From Flavobacterium psychrophilum (GTDB lineage: Bacteria > Bacteroidota > Bacteroidia > Flavobacteriales > Flavobacteriaceae), in the NCBI GenBank assembly GCA_945878515.1, contig CAMCTL010000202.1, forward strand, positions 1 to 5,412: a stretch of 5,412 nucleotides of DNA, given 5' to 3'. A program made the translations under genes and the position numbers. Numbering within the stretch: the stretch's first letter is position 1; each line of letters begins with the position of its first letter. Positions 1-5,103 of this stretch are shown here, piece after piece. Below the pieces are notes generated by a model, which had not been told where the DNA came from, searched no databases, and was given only the letters and a program-made list of their open reading frames with translations.

Positions 1-648
1 GATTTCAACACTTTGGACGATGAAATGAAAACACTTTGGGAACACAAAACGCAATACCAGCGCAAAGACGAACAAACTCCTGAAAATTTTTATGAACGAG
101 CCGGAATTTGGGCCGAGTTCGGAAAAATTGTTTGTATTTCTGTAGGTTACTTTACCATCAGAGGCGATATTCGAAATTTTAGAGTGACATCTTTTTTTGG
201 CGAAGAAAAGAAAATACTTCACGATTTTATCAATCTTTTGAACAATCATTTCAACCAACCGCAACACGTTTTGTGTGGTCATAATGCCAAAGAATTCGAT
301 ATTCCGTTTATTGCTCGAAGAATGATTATTAACAATATTGGCATTCCAAACAAACTCAATTTATTTGGGAAAAAACCTTGGGAAATTCCCCATTTAGACA
401 CTTTGGAATTGTGGAAATTTGGCGATTACAAACATTTCACTTCCCTAAAATTAATGTGCAAAGTCCTCGGAATCCCATCTCCAAAAGGCGATATCGACGG
501 CAGTCAAGTGGGTCACGTTTTTTATGTAGAAAAAGACATTGACAGAATCGTAACCTATTGCGAGAAAGACACTATTGCCGTGGCGCAGATTTTCCTTCGA
601 CTTCGTCGTGAAGATTTGTTAATTGAGGAAGAGATTGTTCATGTGTAA
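1..648 (+). CDS. Predicted 3'-5' exonuclease, PolB-like (5' end missing)
   Basis: The reading frame is open from the first base, so the true start lies upstream; 215 residues are visible. It resembles the DnaQ-like/RNase H-fold 3'-5' exonucleases related to the family B DNA polymerase proofreading domain (DNA_pol_B_exo2 type), stand-alone cytoplasmic proteins that probably degrade DNA 3' ends with two metal ions. Seen here are an Exo II-like motif GHNAKEFDIPF (around residues 93-103 of the visible part, with H94, N95 and D100) and an Exo III-like motif YCEKDTIAVAQ (about 186-196, with Y186 and D190). The Exo I motif (DIE type) is expected just upstream, outside the window. The TTG codon at 13 and the ATG at 25 are internal and unlikely to be starts, because homologues have about 25 more residues. 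The gene ends with TAA and is followed by a repeat-rich spacer. The family call is fairly secure; the biological role of these stand-alone exonucleases is not known to me. Confidence 0.85.
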   Translation, partial: DFNTLDDEMKTLWEHKTQYQRKDEQTPENFYERAGIWAEFGKIVCISVGYFTIRGDIRNFRVTSFFGEEKKILHDFINLLNNHFNQPQHVLCGHNAKEFDIPFIARRMIINNIGIPNKLNLFGKKPWEIPHLDTLELWKFGDYKHFTSLKLMCKVLGIPSPKGDIDGSQVGHVFYVEKDIDRIVTYCEKDTIAVAQIFLRLRREDLLIEEEIVHV

Positions 649-655
649 ACAATGG

Positions 656-739
656 CAATGGCAATATCAAAATTCAATATCAATTACAATTTAAAAATTC
701 TTTTTTTGATATTGCCATTGCAATTGTAATTGTTATTGA
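656..739. repeat. Interleaved inverted repeats in the spacer
   Basis: Two inverted-repeat pairs overlap in the order a-b-a'-b'. Arm a (656-672) is perfectly complementary to a' (704-720) over 17 bp. Arm b (675-691) is complementary to b' (722-738) at 16 of 17 positions, and 674/739 also pair. Arms a and b also share the direct repeat CAATATCAA. A third register pairs 649-660 with 716-727 with one mismatch. The structure starts 7 nt after the exonuclease stop codon and ends 28 nt before the next start, so it fills most of the spacer. It could act as a transcript-end structure for the exonuclease gene, but no T-run follows the a/a' stem, so I do not call a terminator. It may instead be a dispersed extragenic repeat. 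Confidence 0.7.
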
Positions 740-752
740 TTTATTACATTTA
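724..752 (+). promoter_or_regulatory. Weak candidate promoter for the Gate-domain gene
   Basis: TACATTTA at 745-752 matches the Bacteroidota -7 consensus TAnnTTTG except at the last base. A TTG at 724-726 lies 18 nt upstream, a plausible -33 element. It would place transcription start only about 10 nt before the ATG at 768. In such AT-rich sequence this match could be chance. Confidence 0.25.
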
Positions 753-767
753 CAAAAATTAGAAATT

Positions 768-2207
768 ATGGTTTTAAGTAGATTTTGGTTGGTAATTTTC
801 ATTTCGTCGATTGTATTTGTGATTTTCAGTTTGTTTACGGGCAACAGTTACACGATTGACAATGTTTTAAACGGAAAAAAAGACGATCCTATTTTAATTT
901 CTGAAAAATATATCGATCAGATTCCAGCTTTTATAAAAGACAGCATCAATAAAACGGAAGACAAAACCTTTATAATCAATAGAGATACATTAAACGCCGA
1001 TACAACTTATGTTTACAAAAATAAAACTGTAAAAATTTTTAGTGGCGTGCAGAAATCAGATGGACTTTTGCCAACTTGCAAGGCCACTTTGATCGATCTT
1101 ATTTTGCCACTTATGGCTTATTTGGCTTTTTTCTGTGGTTTGATGGAACTTTTAATCATTTCGGGCGCATCTGAAAAACTAGCCAAAGGATTGAGTCCGG
1201 TGTTCGTAAAAGTGTTTCCGAGTATTCCCAAAAATCATCCGTCGATTTCCTATATGACCTTGAACTTTGCTGCCAATTTCTTAGGATTGGATTCCGCCGC
1301 CACACCTTTTGGATTGAAAGCAATGGAAAGTTTACAAGAAATAAATCCCGAAAAAGACAAGGCCAGCGATGCGCAAATTATGTTTATGTGTCTGCACGCA
1401 TCTGGATTAACATTAATAGCCACTTCTATCATAGGTTATCGTGCTGCTGCTGGCGCAAGCAATCCCGCCGATGTGATGTTGCCGTGCATTATCACTTCAT
1501 TTATTGGAACAATTGCTGCTTTCCTTATCGTTGGAATCAAACAAAAAATTAATTTCAAAAGTGCTTCTTTGGTAATTGGGCTGATGGTTTTAATTGCTGC
1601 CATTATTGGTTTGTTGATGTATGTGAACCATTTGGATTTAATTGGCAAAAACTATTTTACCTCTAATCTTTCCGCTTTGATATTGGTGGGAATTATTGTT
1701 TTTACTTTGATATTTTCATTTATCAAAGAGAAAAAATTCACACAAGCCAACACGACTGTTTATGAAACCTTTGTGACTGGCGCCAATAATGGTGTTAAAA
1801 CCGGAGTTACTATTTTTCCTTATGTTTTAGGAATGTTGGTTGCTATTTCGTTGTTCAGAAACAGTGGATTATTTGAAATTATTAGCAACTGGATTGCTTT
1901 TGCTTTTTCGAATATGGGAGTGAGCAAAGAAATCACAGACGCTTTACCGGTAGCCTTGCTAAGACCTTTTAGCTCAGCAGGATCACGAGGATTTTTGATT
2001 GATTCGATGAACACTTTTGGTGCCGATTCAATGACAGGAAGGTTGAGCAGTATTTTTCAATGCAGCGCCGAAAGCACTTTTTATGTGATTGCGGTTTACT
2101 TTGGTTCTGTTAACATCAAAAACACCCGATATGCATTAGGAACTATGCTTCTAGTTGATGTGATTTGCGTGATTACGGCGATTTTTGTGGCGAGCTGGTT
2201 TTTTTAA
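768..2207 (+). CDS. Nucleoside-recognition (Gate) domain membrane protein, fused SpmA/SpmB type
   Basis: A 479-residue polytopic inner-membrane protein. The N-terminus has a hydrophobic segment (about 5-23), then a polar region (about 25-105) that probably lies outside the membrane. The first Gate half (about 106-258) holds the SpmA-like stretch NFAANFLGLDSAATPFGLKA (166-185), followed by SGLTLIATSIIGYRA (212-226). After more membrane segments (about 264-318), the second half (about 330-479) is SpmB-like: GVKTGVTIFPYVLGMLVAI (342-360), ALLRPFSSAGSRG (396-408) and STFYVIAVYFGSV (436-448). In spore-formers SpmA and SpmB are separate proteins needed for core dehydration; Bacteroidota carry the fused form without making spores. 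The Gate domain suggests a pore or transport role, but the substrate is unknown. The ATG at 768 is the first in frame and has an A-rich leader. The stop is a TAA 29 nt before the first hairpin of the downstream array. Family assignment is firm; function is open. Confidence 0.9.
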   Translation: MVLSRFWLVIFISSIVFVIFSLFTGNSYTIDNVLNGKKDDPILISEKYIDQIPAFIKDSINKTEDKTFIINRDTLNADTTYVYKNKTVKIFSGVQKSDGLLPTCKATLIDLILPLMAYLAFFCGLMELLIISGASEKLAKGLSPVFVKVFPSIPKNHPSISYMTLNFAANFLGLDSAATPFGLKAMESLQEINPEKDKASDAQIMFMCLHASGLTLIATSIIGYRAAAGASNPADVMLPCIITSFIGTIAAFLIVGIKQKINFKSASLVIGLMVLIAAIIGLLMYVNHLDLIGKNYFTSNLSALILVGIIVFTLIFSFIKEKKFTQANTTVYETFVTGANNGVKTGVTIFPYVLGMLVAISLFRNSGLFEIISNWIAFAFSNMGVSKEITDALPVALLRPFSSAGSRGFLIDSMNTFGADSMTGRLSSIFQCSAESTFYVIAVYFGSVNIKNTRYALGTMLLVDVICVITAIFVASWFF

Positions 2208-2236
2208 AATAAATCATAAATAAATTTTCTTGTTTT

Positions 2237-2256
2237 CAACGGATTAAAATCCGTTG
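2237..2256 (-). repeat. REP hairpin A1 (reverse)
   Basis: Arms CAACGGATT and AATCCGTTG form a perfect 9-bp stem around AA. CTAC follows directly (2257-2260), which is GTAG at the foot on the minus strand. It is the outer left end of the first 108-bp inverted module, closed by A2. Confidence 0.85.
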
Positions 2257-2270
2257 CTACAAAATGTACC

Positions 2271-2283
2271 GAGCCGATGGCTC
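2271..2283. repeat. Hairpin B1
   Basis: GAGCC-GAT-GGCTC, a 5-bp GC-rich stem with a 3-nt loop. The 14-nt linker from A1 (CTACAAAATGTACC) is identical to the A4-B3 linker. Confidence 0.8.
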
Positions 2284-2297
2284 TATCAAATGTAAAA

Positions 2298-2310
2298 GTT
2301 CTTTAGGAAC
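2298..2310. repeat. Hairpin C1 (degenerate)
   Basis: GTTCTTTAGGAAC, two changes from the consensus GTTCCGTAGGAAC. GTTC/GAAC still pair and a T-G wobble can close the loop. It lies 14 nt after B1 and 14 nt before A2. Confidence 0.7.
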
Positions 2311-2324
2311 GAATTATATTGTAG

Positions 2325-2344
2325 CTACGGATTTTAATCCGTTG
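2325..2344 (+). repeat. REP hairpin A2 (forward)
   Basis: The left arm reads CTACGGATT, one change from consensus, so the stem has one mismatch with AATCCGTTG. GTAG precedes it at 2321-2324. It closes the module opened by A1. Confidence 0.8.
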
Positions 2345-2369
2345 ATTATTAATAATAATGAGAAACAGA

Positions 2370-2382
2370 GTTCCGTAGGAAC
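2370..2382. repeat. Hairpin C2
   Basis: Consensus GTTCC-GTA-GGAAC. It lies 25 nt after A2 with no B hairpin between them, and 14 nt before A3. Confidence 0.8.
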
Positions 2383-2396
2383 GACAAATATTGTAG

Positions 2397-2416
2397 CAAC
2401 GGATTTTAATCCGTTG
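2397..2416 (+). repeat. REP hairpin A3 (forward)
   Basis: Perfect CAACGGATT/AATCCGTTG stem around TT, with GTAG at 2393-2396. It is the last A hairpin before the transposase gene and is inverted relative to A4 on the other side, so it may mark the left end of the core element. Confidence 0.85.
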
Positions 2417-2441
2417 ATGACATCAAATAATTAGAAAACAA

Positions 2442-2454
2442 GTTCCGTAGGAAC
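2442..2454. repeat. Hairpin C3, next to the transposase start
   Basis: Consensus GTTCC-GTA-GGAAC, 25 nt after A3 and 15 nt before the transposase ATG. Its linker (2455-2469) occupies the position where other C copies lead into the GTAG foot of an A hairpin. It would lie in the 5' leader of any upstream-initiated transcript and could influence translation. No TAnnTTTG box is visible between it and the gene. Confidence 0.8.
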
Positions 2455-2469
2455 GGTACATATAAATAT

Positions 2470-2931
2470 ATGGCAAACACCTATCATCAAGTTTATATTC
2501 AGGTTGTTTTTGCGGTAAAATACCGTGAAGCTGTAATTGCTAATGAATGGAAATCTATAGTATTTGGTGTAATTGGTAATTTAATAAACGAAACAGGTTG
2601 TAAAACAATTATTGTAAACGGCGTTGAAGATCACGTTCATTGTTTTTTAGGGCTTAAGCCTTCGGTTTCAATTTCTGAACTTATGAAAACGGTAAAAGCA
2701 AAATCATCCAAATATATTAATGACCATAATTTAACAAAATCAAGATTTGAATGGCAGGAAGGTTATGGTGCATTTTCATACAGTCATTCTCAAATTAATT
2801 CCGTTTATAAATACATAGTCAATCAAGAAGAACATCATAAAAAACAAACATTCAAGGAAGAATACTTGGAGTTTTTAGATAAATTCGCAGTTCCTTTTGA
2901 TGAAAGATATATTTTTGAGGATTTGAAATGA
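2470..2931 (+). CDS. tnpA: IS200-like HUH (Y1) transposase, TnpA-REP/RAYT-like
   Basis: A complete 153-residue protein of the Y1 transposase family (Transposase IS200-like fold), the usual length for single-domain TnpA. These enzymes act as dimers and cut single-stranded DNA next to hairpins, forming a 5'-phosphotyrosine link. The HUH metal-binding motif is DHVHCFL (residues 54-60, histidines H55 and H57). The predicted nucleophile is Y115 in SVYKYIVNQ (111-119), with Q119 four residues later, the Y-x3-Q pattern of IS200/IS605 TnpA. WQEGYGAFSYSHSQ (95-108) is a strong family block, and the C-terminus ends in FDERYIFED. No tnpB or passenger gene is present. The start at 2470 is the only sensible one: upstream sequence is the C3 hairpin. 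The stop codon lies inside the conserved left flank of hairpin B2. No frameshift or missing catalytic residue is seen, so the protein could be active. Association with GTAG-footed hairpins suggests a REP-processing role rather than a free IS200; this last point is inference. Confidence 0.93.
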   Translation: MANTYHQVYIQVVFAVKYREAVIANEWKSIVFGVIGNLINETGCKTIIVNGVEDHVHCFLGLKPSVSISELMKTVKAKSSKYINDHNLTKSRFEWQEGYGAFSYSHSQINSVYKYIVNQEEHHKKQTFKEEYLEFLDKFAVPFDERYIFEDLK

Positions 2932-2934
2932 ACC

Positions 2935-2953
2935 GAGCCTACGGCTCTTTTTT
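2935..2953 (+). terminator. Hairpin B2 with T-run, likely tnpA terminator
   Basis: GAGCC-TAC-GGCTC (2935-2947) is followed directly by six T (2948-2953), 3 nt after the transposase stop. This is a short but GC-rich intrinsic terminator shape. It is also a member of the B hairpin family, so one element seems to serve as both repeat and terminator. The 5-bp stem is short for an efficient terminator. Confidence 0.55.
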
Positions 2954-2971
2954 GATTGGGTTTGATTGTTC

Positions 2972-2992
2972 CAACGGATTAAAAATCCGTTG
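2972..2992 (-). repeat. REP hairpin A4 (reverse)
   Basis: Perfect arms CAACGGATT/AATCCGTTG with a 3-nt AAA loop, one base longer than A1. CTAC follows at 2993-2996, so the GTAG foot is on the minus strand. It lies 24 nt after B2 and opens the right-hand 108-bp module closed by A5. Confidence 0.85.
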
Positions 2993-3006
2993 CTACAAAA
3001 TGTACC

Positions 3007-3019
3007 GAGCCGCTGGCTC
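3007..3019. repeat. Hairpin B3
   Basis: GAGCC-GCT-GGCTC: arms identical to B1, B2 and B4, with a different 3-nt loop. It is 14 nt from A4 and 14 nt from C4. Confidence 0.8.
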
Positions 3020-3033
3020 TTTACAACGCAAAA

Positions 3034-3046
3034 GTTCCGTAGGAAC
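3034..3046. repeat. Hairpin C4
   Basis: Consensus GTTCC-GTA-GGAAC. The linker to A5 is 12 nt, the only C-A linker that departs from 14. Confidence 0.8.
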
Positions 3047-3058
3047 GATAAATTGTAG

Positions 3059-3079
3059 CAACGGATTTTTAATCCGTTG
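3059..3079 (+). repeat. REP hairpin A5 (forward, shared)
   Basis: Perfect arms with a 3-nt TTT loop, matching A4 in length. GTAG stands at 3055-3058. The other side reads TTACAAAATGT, a one-base variant of the CTAC foot of reverse copies. A5 thus joins a C hairpin on its left and a B hairpin on its right and belongs to two successive modules. With the flanks the stem can extend to 15 bp, allowing one wobble. Confidence 0.85.
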
Positions 3080-3093
3080 TTACAAAATGTGTC

Positions 3094-3106
3094 GAGCCGA
3101 TGGCTC
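3094..3106. repeat. Hairpin B4
   Basis: GAGCC-GAT-GGCTC, identical to B1. The left linker TTACAAAATGTGTC differs from the B1 and B3 linkers at three positions; spacing is again 14 nt on both sides. Confidence 0.8.
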
Positions 3107-3120
3107 TATGAAACGCAATA

Positions 3121-3133
3121 ATTCCGCAGGAAT
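3121..3133. repeat. Hairpin C5 with compensatory arm change
   Basis: ATTCC-GCA-GGAAT: the outermost G-C pair of the consensus is replaced by A-T, so the stem is preserved while both arms changed. 14 nt to A6. Confidence 0.75.
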
Positions 3134-3147
3134 GTATCATATTGTAG

Positions 3148-3167
3148 CAACGGATTTTAATCCGTTG
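3148..3167 (+). repeat. REP hairpin A6 (forward)
   Basis: Perfect CAACGGATT/AATCCGTTG stem around TT with GTAG at 3144-3147. It is the last A hairpin of the array. Confidence 0.85.
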
Positions 3168-3192
3168 GTTAATAAATTGGAAGAAATGTTGA

Positions 3193-3205
3193 GTTCGATA
3201 GGAAC
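3193..3205. repeat. Hairpin C6 (degenerate)
   Basis: GTTCGATAGGAAC, two changes from the C consensus; GTTC/GAAC still pair. It lies exactly 25 nt after A6, the same spacing as A2-C2 and A3-C3, which supports the call despite decay. Confidence 0.6.
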
Positions 3206-3358
3206 GACCTAATAAAATTGCGATGATTTTTTATTGGTTGAAAAAATGTTGAATCAAATTTTAAAATACCATAATTCCCACCAATCTATTCCCATTAATT
3301 TATAACAATTCTAAACCATATCTTGACATAAATCACAAAGATTTCCCGCTACAATTCT

Positions 3359-3366
3359 TATCTTTG
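3359..3366 (+). promoter_or_regulatory. TAnnTTTG -7 promoter motif of the fumarase gene
   Basis: TATCTTTG matches the Bacteroidota -7 consensus fully and lies 23 nt before the ATG at 3390, giving a short A-rich leader. No TTG stands at the usual -33 distance; the nearest is in TTGACA at 3323-3328, which is too far. The 3206-3358 stretch upstream holds nothing else I can name. Confidence 0.6.
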
Positions 3367-3389
3367 AATTTCATAAAAAAACTCTTAAT

Positions 3390-4991
3390 ATGGACTTTAT
3401 ATACCAGGATCCTTATCCAATTTTAAAAGATGATACACAATACAAAAAGTTATCTTCTGATTATGTAAAAATAGAACAATTTGGCGATAGAGAAGTTCTA
3501 ACTATCGATCCAAAAGGTTTGGAATTATTAGCGCAAGAAGCTATGAATGACGTTTCATTCATGTTGCGTACAGCACATTTACAAAAGTTAAATAATATTT
3601 TAAACGACCCTGAAGCAACGGATAATGACCGATTTGTTGCCTATAATTTGTTGCAAAATGCATCGGTTGCAGTCGAAGGTCAGTTGCCTTCTTGCCAAGA
3701 TACGGGAACGGCAATTGTAATGGCTAAAAAAGGCGAAAATGTTTATACTGGCGTTGACGATGCCGAGTGGTTATCGAAAGGAATTTTCAATACGTTTCAA
3801 AATAAAAATCTTCGGTATTCGCAAATTGTTCCGATTTCGATGTTTGAAGAGAAAAATTCAGGATCGAATCTTCCAGCCCAAATTGACATTTATGCAAAAA
3901 AAGGAGCTACTTATGAGTTTTTGTTTTTAACAAAAGGTGGTGGTTCTGCAAATAAAACGTTCTTGTATCAGAAAACAAAATCGCTGCTGAACGACAAGTC
4001 TATGGAAGAATTTGTTCGTGAAAAAATTAAAGATTTAGGAACTTCAGCTTGTCCGCCTTACCATTTGGCTTTAGTAATTGGTGGCACTTCGGCGGAAGCC
4101 AATTTAGCAGCAGTGAAAAAAGCATCAGCTGGTTATTTTGACAATTTACCAACATCTGGAAATATGGCTGGTCAAGCTTTCCGAGATTTAGAATGGGAGC
4201 AAAAAGTATTACTCTATTGTCAAGAAAGTGCTATAGGTGCGCAATTTGGTGGAAAATATTTTGCGCATGATGTCCGTGTTATTCGTTTGCCCCGTCATGC
4301 AGCTTCTTGCCCAGTTGGATTAGGCGTTTCGTGTTCTGCCGACAGAAACATTAAAGGAAAAATCAATAAAGATGGAGTTTTCTTAGAGCAATTGGAAGTC
4401 AATCCACAACAATTTTTACCATCGGTTCCGCCACATTTAGAGCCAGCAGTTGAAGTAGATTTGAATCGTCCTATGAAAGAAATCTTGGCTGAATTATCAA
4501 AATATCCTATCAAAACAAGATTAAAATTAAACGGAACTTTGATTGTAGCACGTGATATTGCACATGCTAAAATCAAGGAATTATTGGATGCTGGAAAACC
4601 AATGCCAGAGTATTTCAAAAATCATCCTGTGTACTATGCAGGACCGGCAAAAACGCCAGATGGAATGCCATCGGGAAGTTTTGGACCAACAACCGCCGGA
4701 AGAATGGATGTTTATGTTGAAGAATTCCAAAAAGCGGGCGGAAGTATGATTATGCTTGCGAAAGGAAACCGTACTAAAGAAGTGATGCAAGCCTGTAAAA
4801 AATATGGTGGATTTTATTTGGGTTCAATCGGCGGACCAGCGGCAATTTTAGCTCAAGATAATATCTTAAAAGTTGAGGTTGTTGATTTTGAAGAATTAGG
4901 TATGGAAGCCGTGCGAAAAATAACTGTTAAAGATTTTCCAGCTTTTATTATCACGGATGATAAAGGAAATGATTTCTTTGAGAATTTGTAG
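3390..4991 (+). CDS. fumA: Class I fumarate hydratase (Fe-S fumarase)
   Basis: A complete 533-residue cytoplasmic TCA-cycle enzyme interconverting fumarate and L-malate (EC 4.2.1.2) with an oxygen-sensitive [4Fe-4S] cluster. The N-terminal domain (about 10-320) carries the three cluster cysteines: C102 in SCQDTGTA, C221 in SACPP and C315 in GVSCSAD. Their spacing (119 and 94) equals that of C105/C224/C318 in E. coli FumA as I recall it. The C-terminal domain (about 355-533) holds [14 protein letters not shown] (381-394), [11 protein letters not shown] (430-440) and LAKGNR (456-461). Residues matching active-site positions of the Leishmania class I enzyme are present: D104, H303, T434, R438 and K458; R388 probably corresponds as well. 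The start is the first ATG in frame and agrees with the family N-terminus. E. coli FumA has about 548 residues, so length is normal. It seems monocistronic: its own promoter motif lies upstream and another precedes the next gene. The symbol follows the E. coli paralogue; class I is certain, A versus B is not meaningful here. Confidence 0.96.
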   Translation: MDFIYQDPYPILKDDTQYKKLSSDYVKIEQFGDREVLTIDPKGLELLAQEAMNDVSFMLRTAHLQKLNNILNDPEATDNDRFVAYNLLQNASVAVEGQLPSCQDTGTAIVMAKKGENVYTGVDDAEWLSKGIFNTFQNKNLRYSQIVPISMFEEKNSGSNLPAQIDIYAKKGATYEFLFLTKGGGSANKTFLYQKTKSLLNDKSMEEFVREKIKDLGTSACPPYHLALVIGGTSAEANLAAVKKASAGYFDNLPTSGNMAGQAFRDLEWEQKVLLYCQESAIGAQFGGKYFAHDVRVIRLPRHAASCPVGLGVSCSADRNIKGKINKDGVFLEQLEVNPQQFLPSVPPHLEPAVEVDLNRPMKEILAELSKYPIKTRLKLNGTLIVARDIAHAKIKELLDAGKPMPEYFKNHPVYYAGPAKTPDGMPSGSFGPTTAGRMDVYVEEFQKAGGSMIMLAKGNRTKEVMQACKKYGGFYLGSIGGPAAILAQDNILKVEVVDFEELGMEAVRKITVKDFPAFIITDDKGNDFFENL

Positions 4992-5023
4992 ATTTTAATG
5001 AATTTAAAGACGTCTATACTTTC

Positions 5024-5049
5024 TATTTTTGTATAATTAAGTACTTTTG
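5024..5049 (+). promoter_or_regulatory. Two TAnnTTTG motifs before the last gene
   Basis: TATTTTTG (5024-5031) and TACTTTTG (5042-5049) both fit the Bacteroidota -7 consensus, exactly 18 bp apart. The second lies 54 nt before the ATG at 5104. Neither has a TTG at the usual -33 distance. They support separate transcription of the last gene, but AT-rich sequence makes single matches cheap. Confidence 0.4.
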
Positions 5050-5103
5050 CAAGTAAAATACTATCCAACCAATTTAATTATTTAAAAACTAAATTTTAAC
5101 GCA

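Larger units (their letters stand above)
2237..3205 (+). mobile_element. REPtron-like island: IS200-like transposase within REP hairpin arrays
   Basis: Sixteen short hairpins of three families surround a single HUH transposase gene. The order is A1(rev)-B1-C1-A2-C2-A3-C3-tnpA-B2-A4(rev)-B3-C4-A5-B4-C5-A6-C6. All six A hairpins have GTAG (CTAC on the opposite strand) at the foot, as in the REP sequences used by TnpA-REP/RAYT enzymes. Inverted A pairs bound modules at 2237-2344, 2972-3079 and, less clearly because A5 and A6 point the same way, 3059-3167. The closest inverted A pair around the gene is A3 (2397-2416) and A4 (2972-2992), so the core element may be about 596 bp. No target-site duplication is recognisable, as expected for HUH single-strand transposition. 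The outer edges given are those of the first and last hairpin; the true element ends cannot be fixed from one copy. That this is a transposase with associated repeats is well supported; activity is inferred. Confidence 0.75.

Noticed and set aside
1250..2014. Minus-strand open frames of 60-70 codons inside the Gate-domain gene
   Set aside because: They lie wholly antisense to a strongly conserved membrane protein gene and have no features of their own.
2651..2660. GGCTTAAGCC perfect palindrome within tnpA
   Set aside because: It lies in coding sequence, is unrelated to hairpins A, B or C, and a single 10-bp palindrome has no support as a site.
2237..3205. CRISPR array
   Set aside because: Repeats are short hairpins of three kinds in both orientations, with 12-25 nt linkers; there are no uniform direct repeats with unique spacers and no cas genes.
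2928..3212. 94-residue open frame overlapping the tnpA stop by ATGA
   Set aside because: It is a translation of the B, A and C hairpin repeats, its composition follows the repeats, and it has no recognisable domain. I treat it as non-coding.
3177..3254. Near-direct repeat GAAGAAATGTTGAG / GAAAAAATGTTGAA as target-site duplication
   Set aside because: Both copies lie on the same side of the transposase gene, and HUH Y1 transposition makes no target duplication; probably chance in AT-rich sequence.
5008..5015. AGACGTCT palindrome after the fumarase gene as terminator or operator
   Set aside because: An 8-bp palindrome without a loop or directly adjacent T-run is too weak; no clear terminator is visible after fumarase.
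4295..5068. Minus-strand and alternative-frame open frames over the fumarase gene and its 3' end
   Set aside because: They are shadows of the fumarase coding sequence; none shows a domain or a plausible start context.
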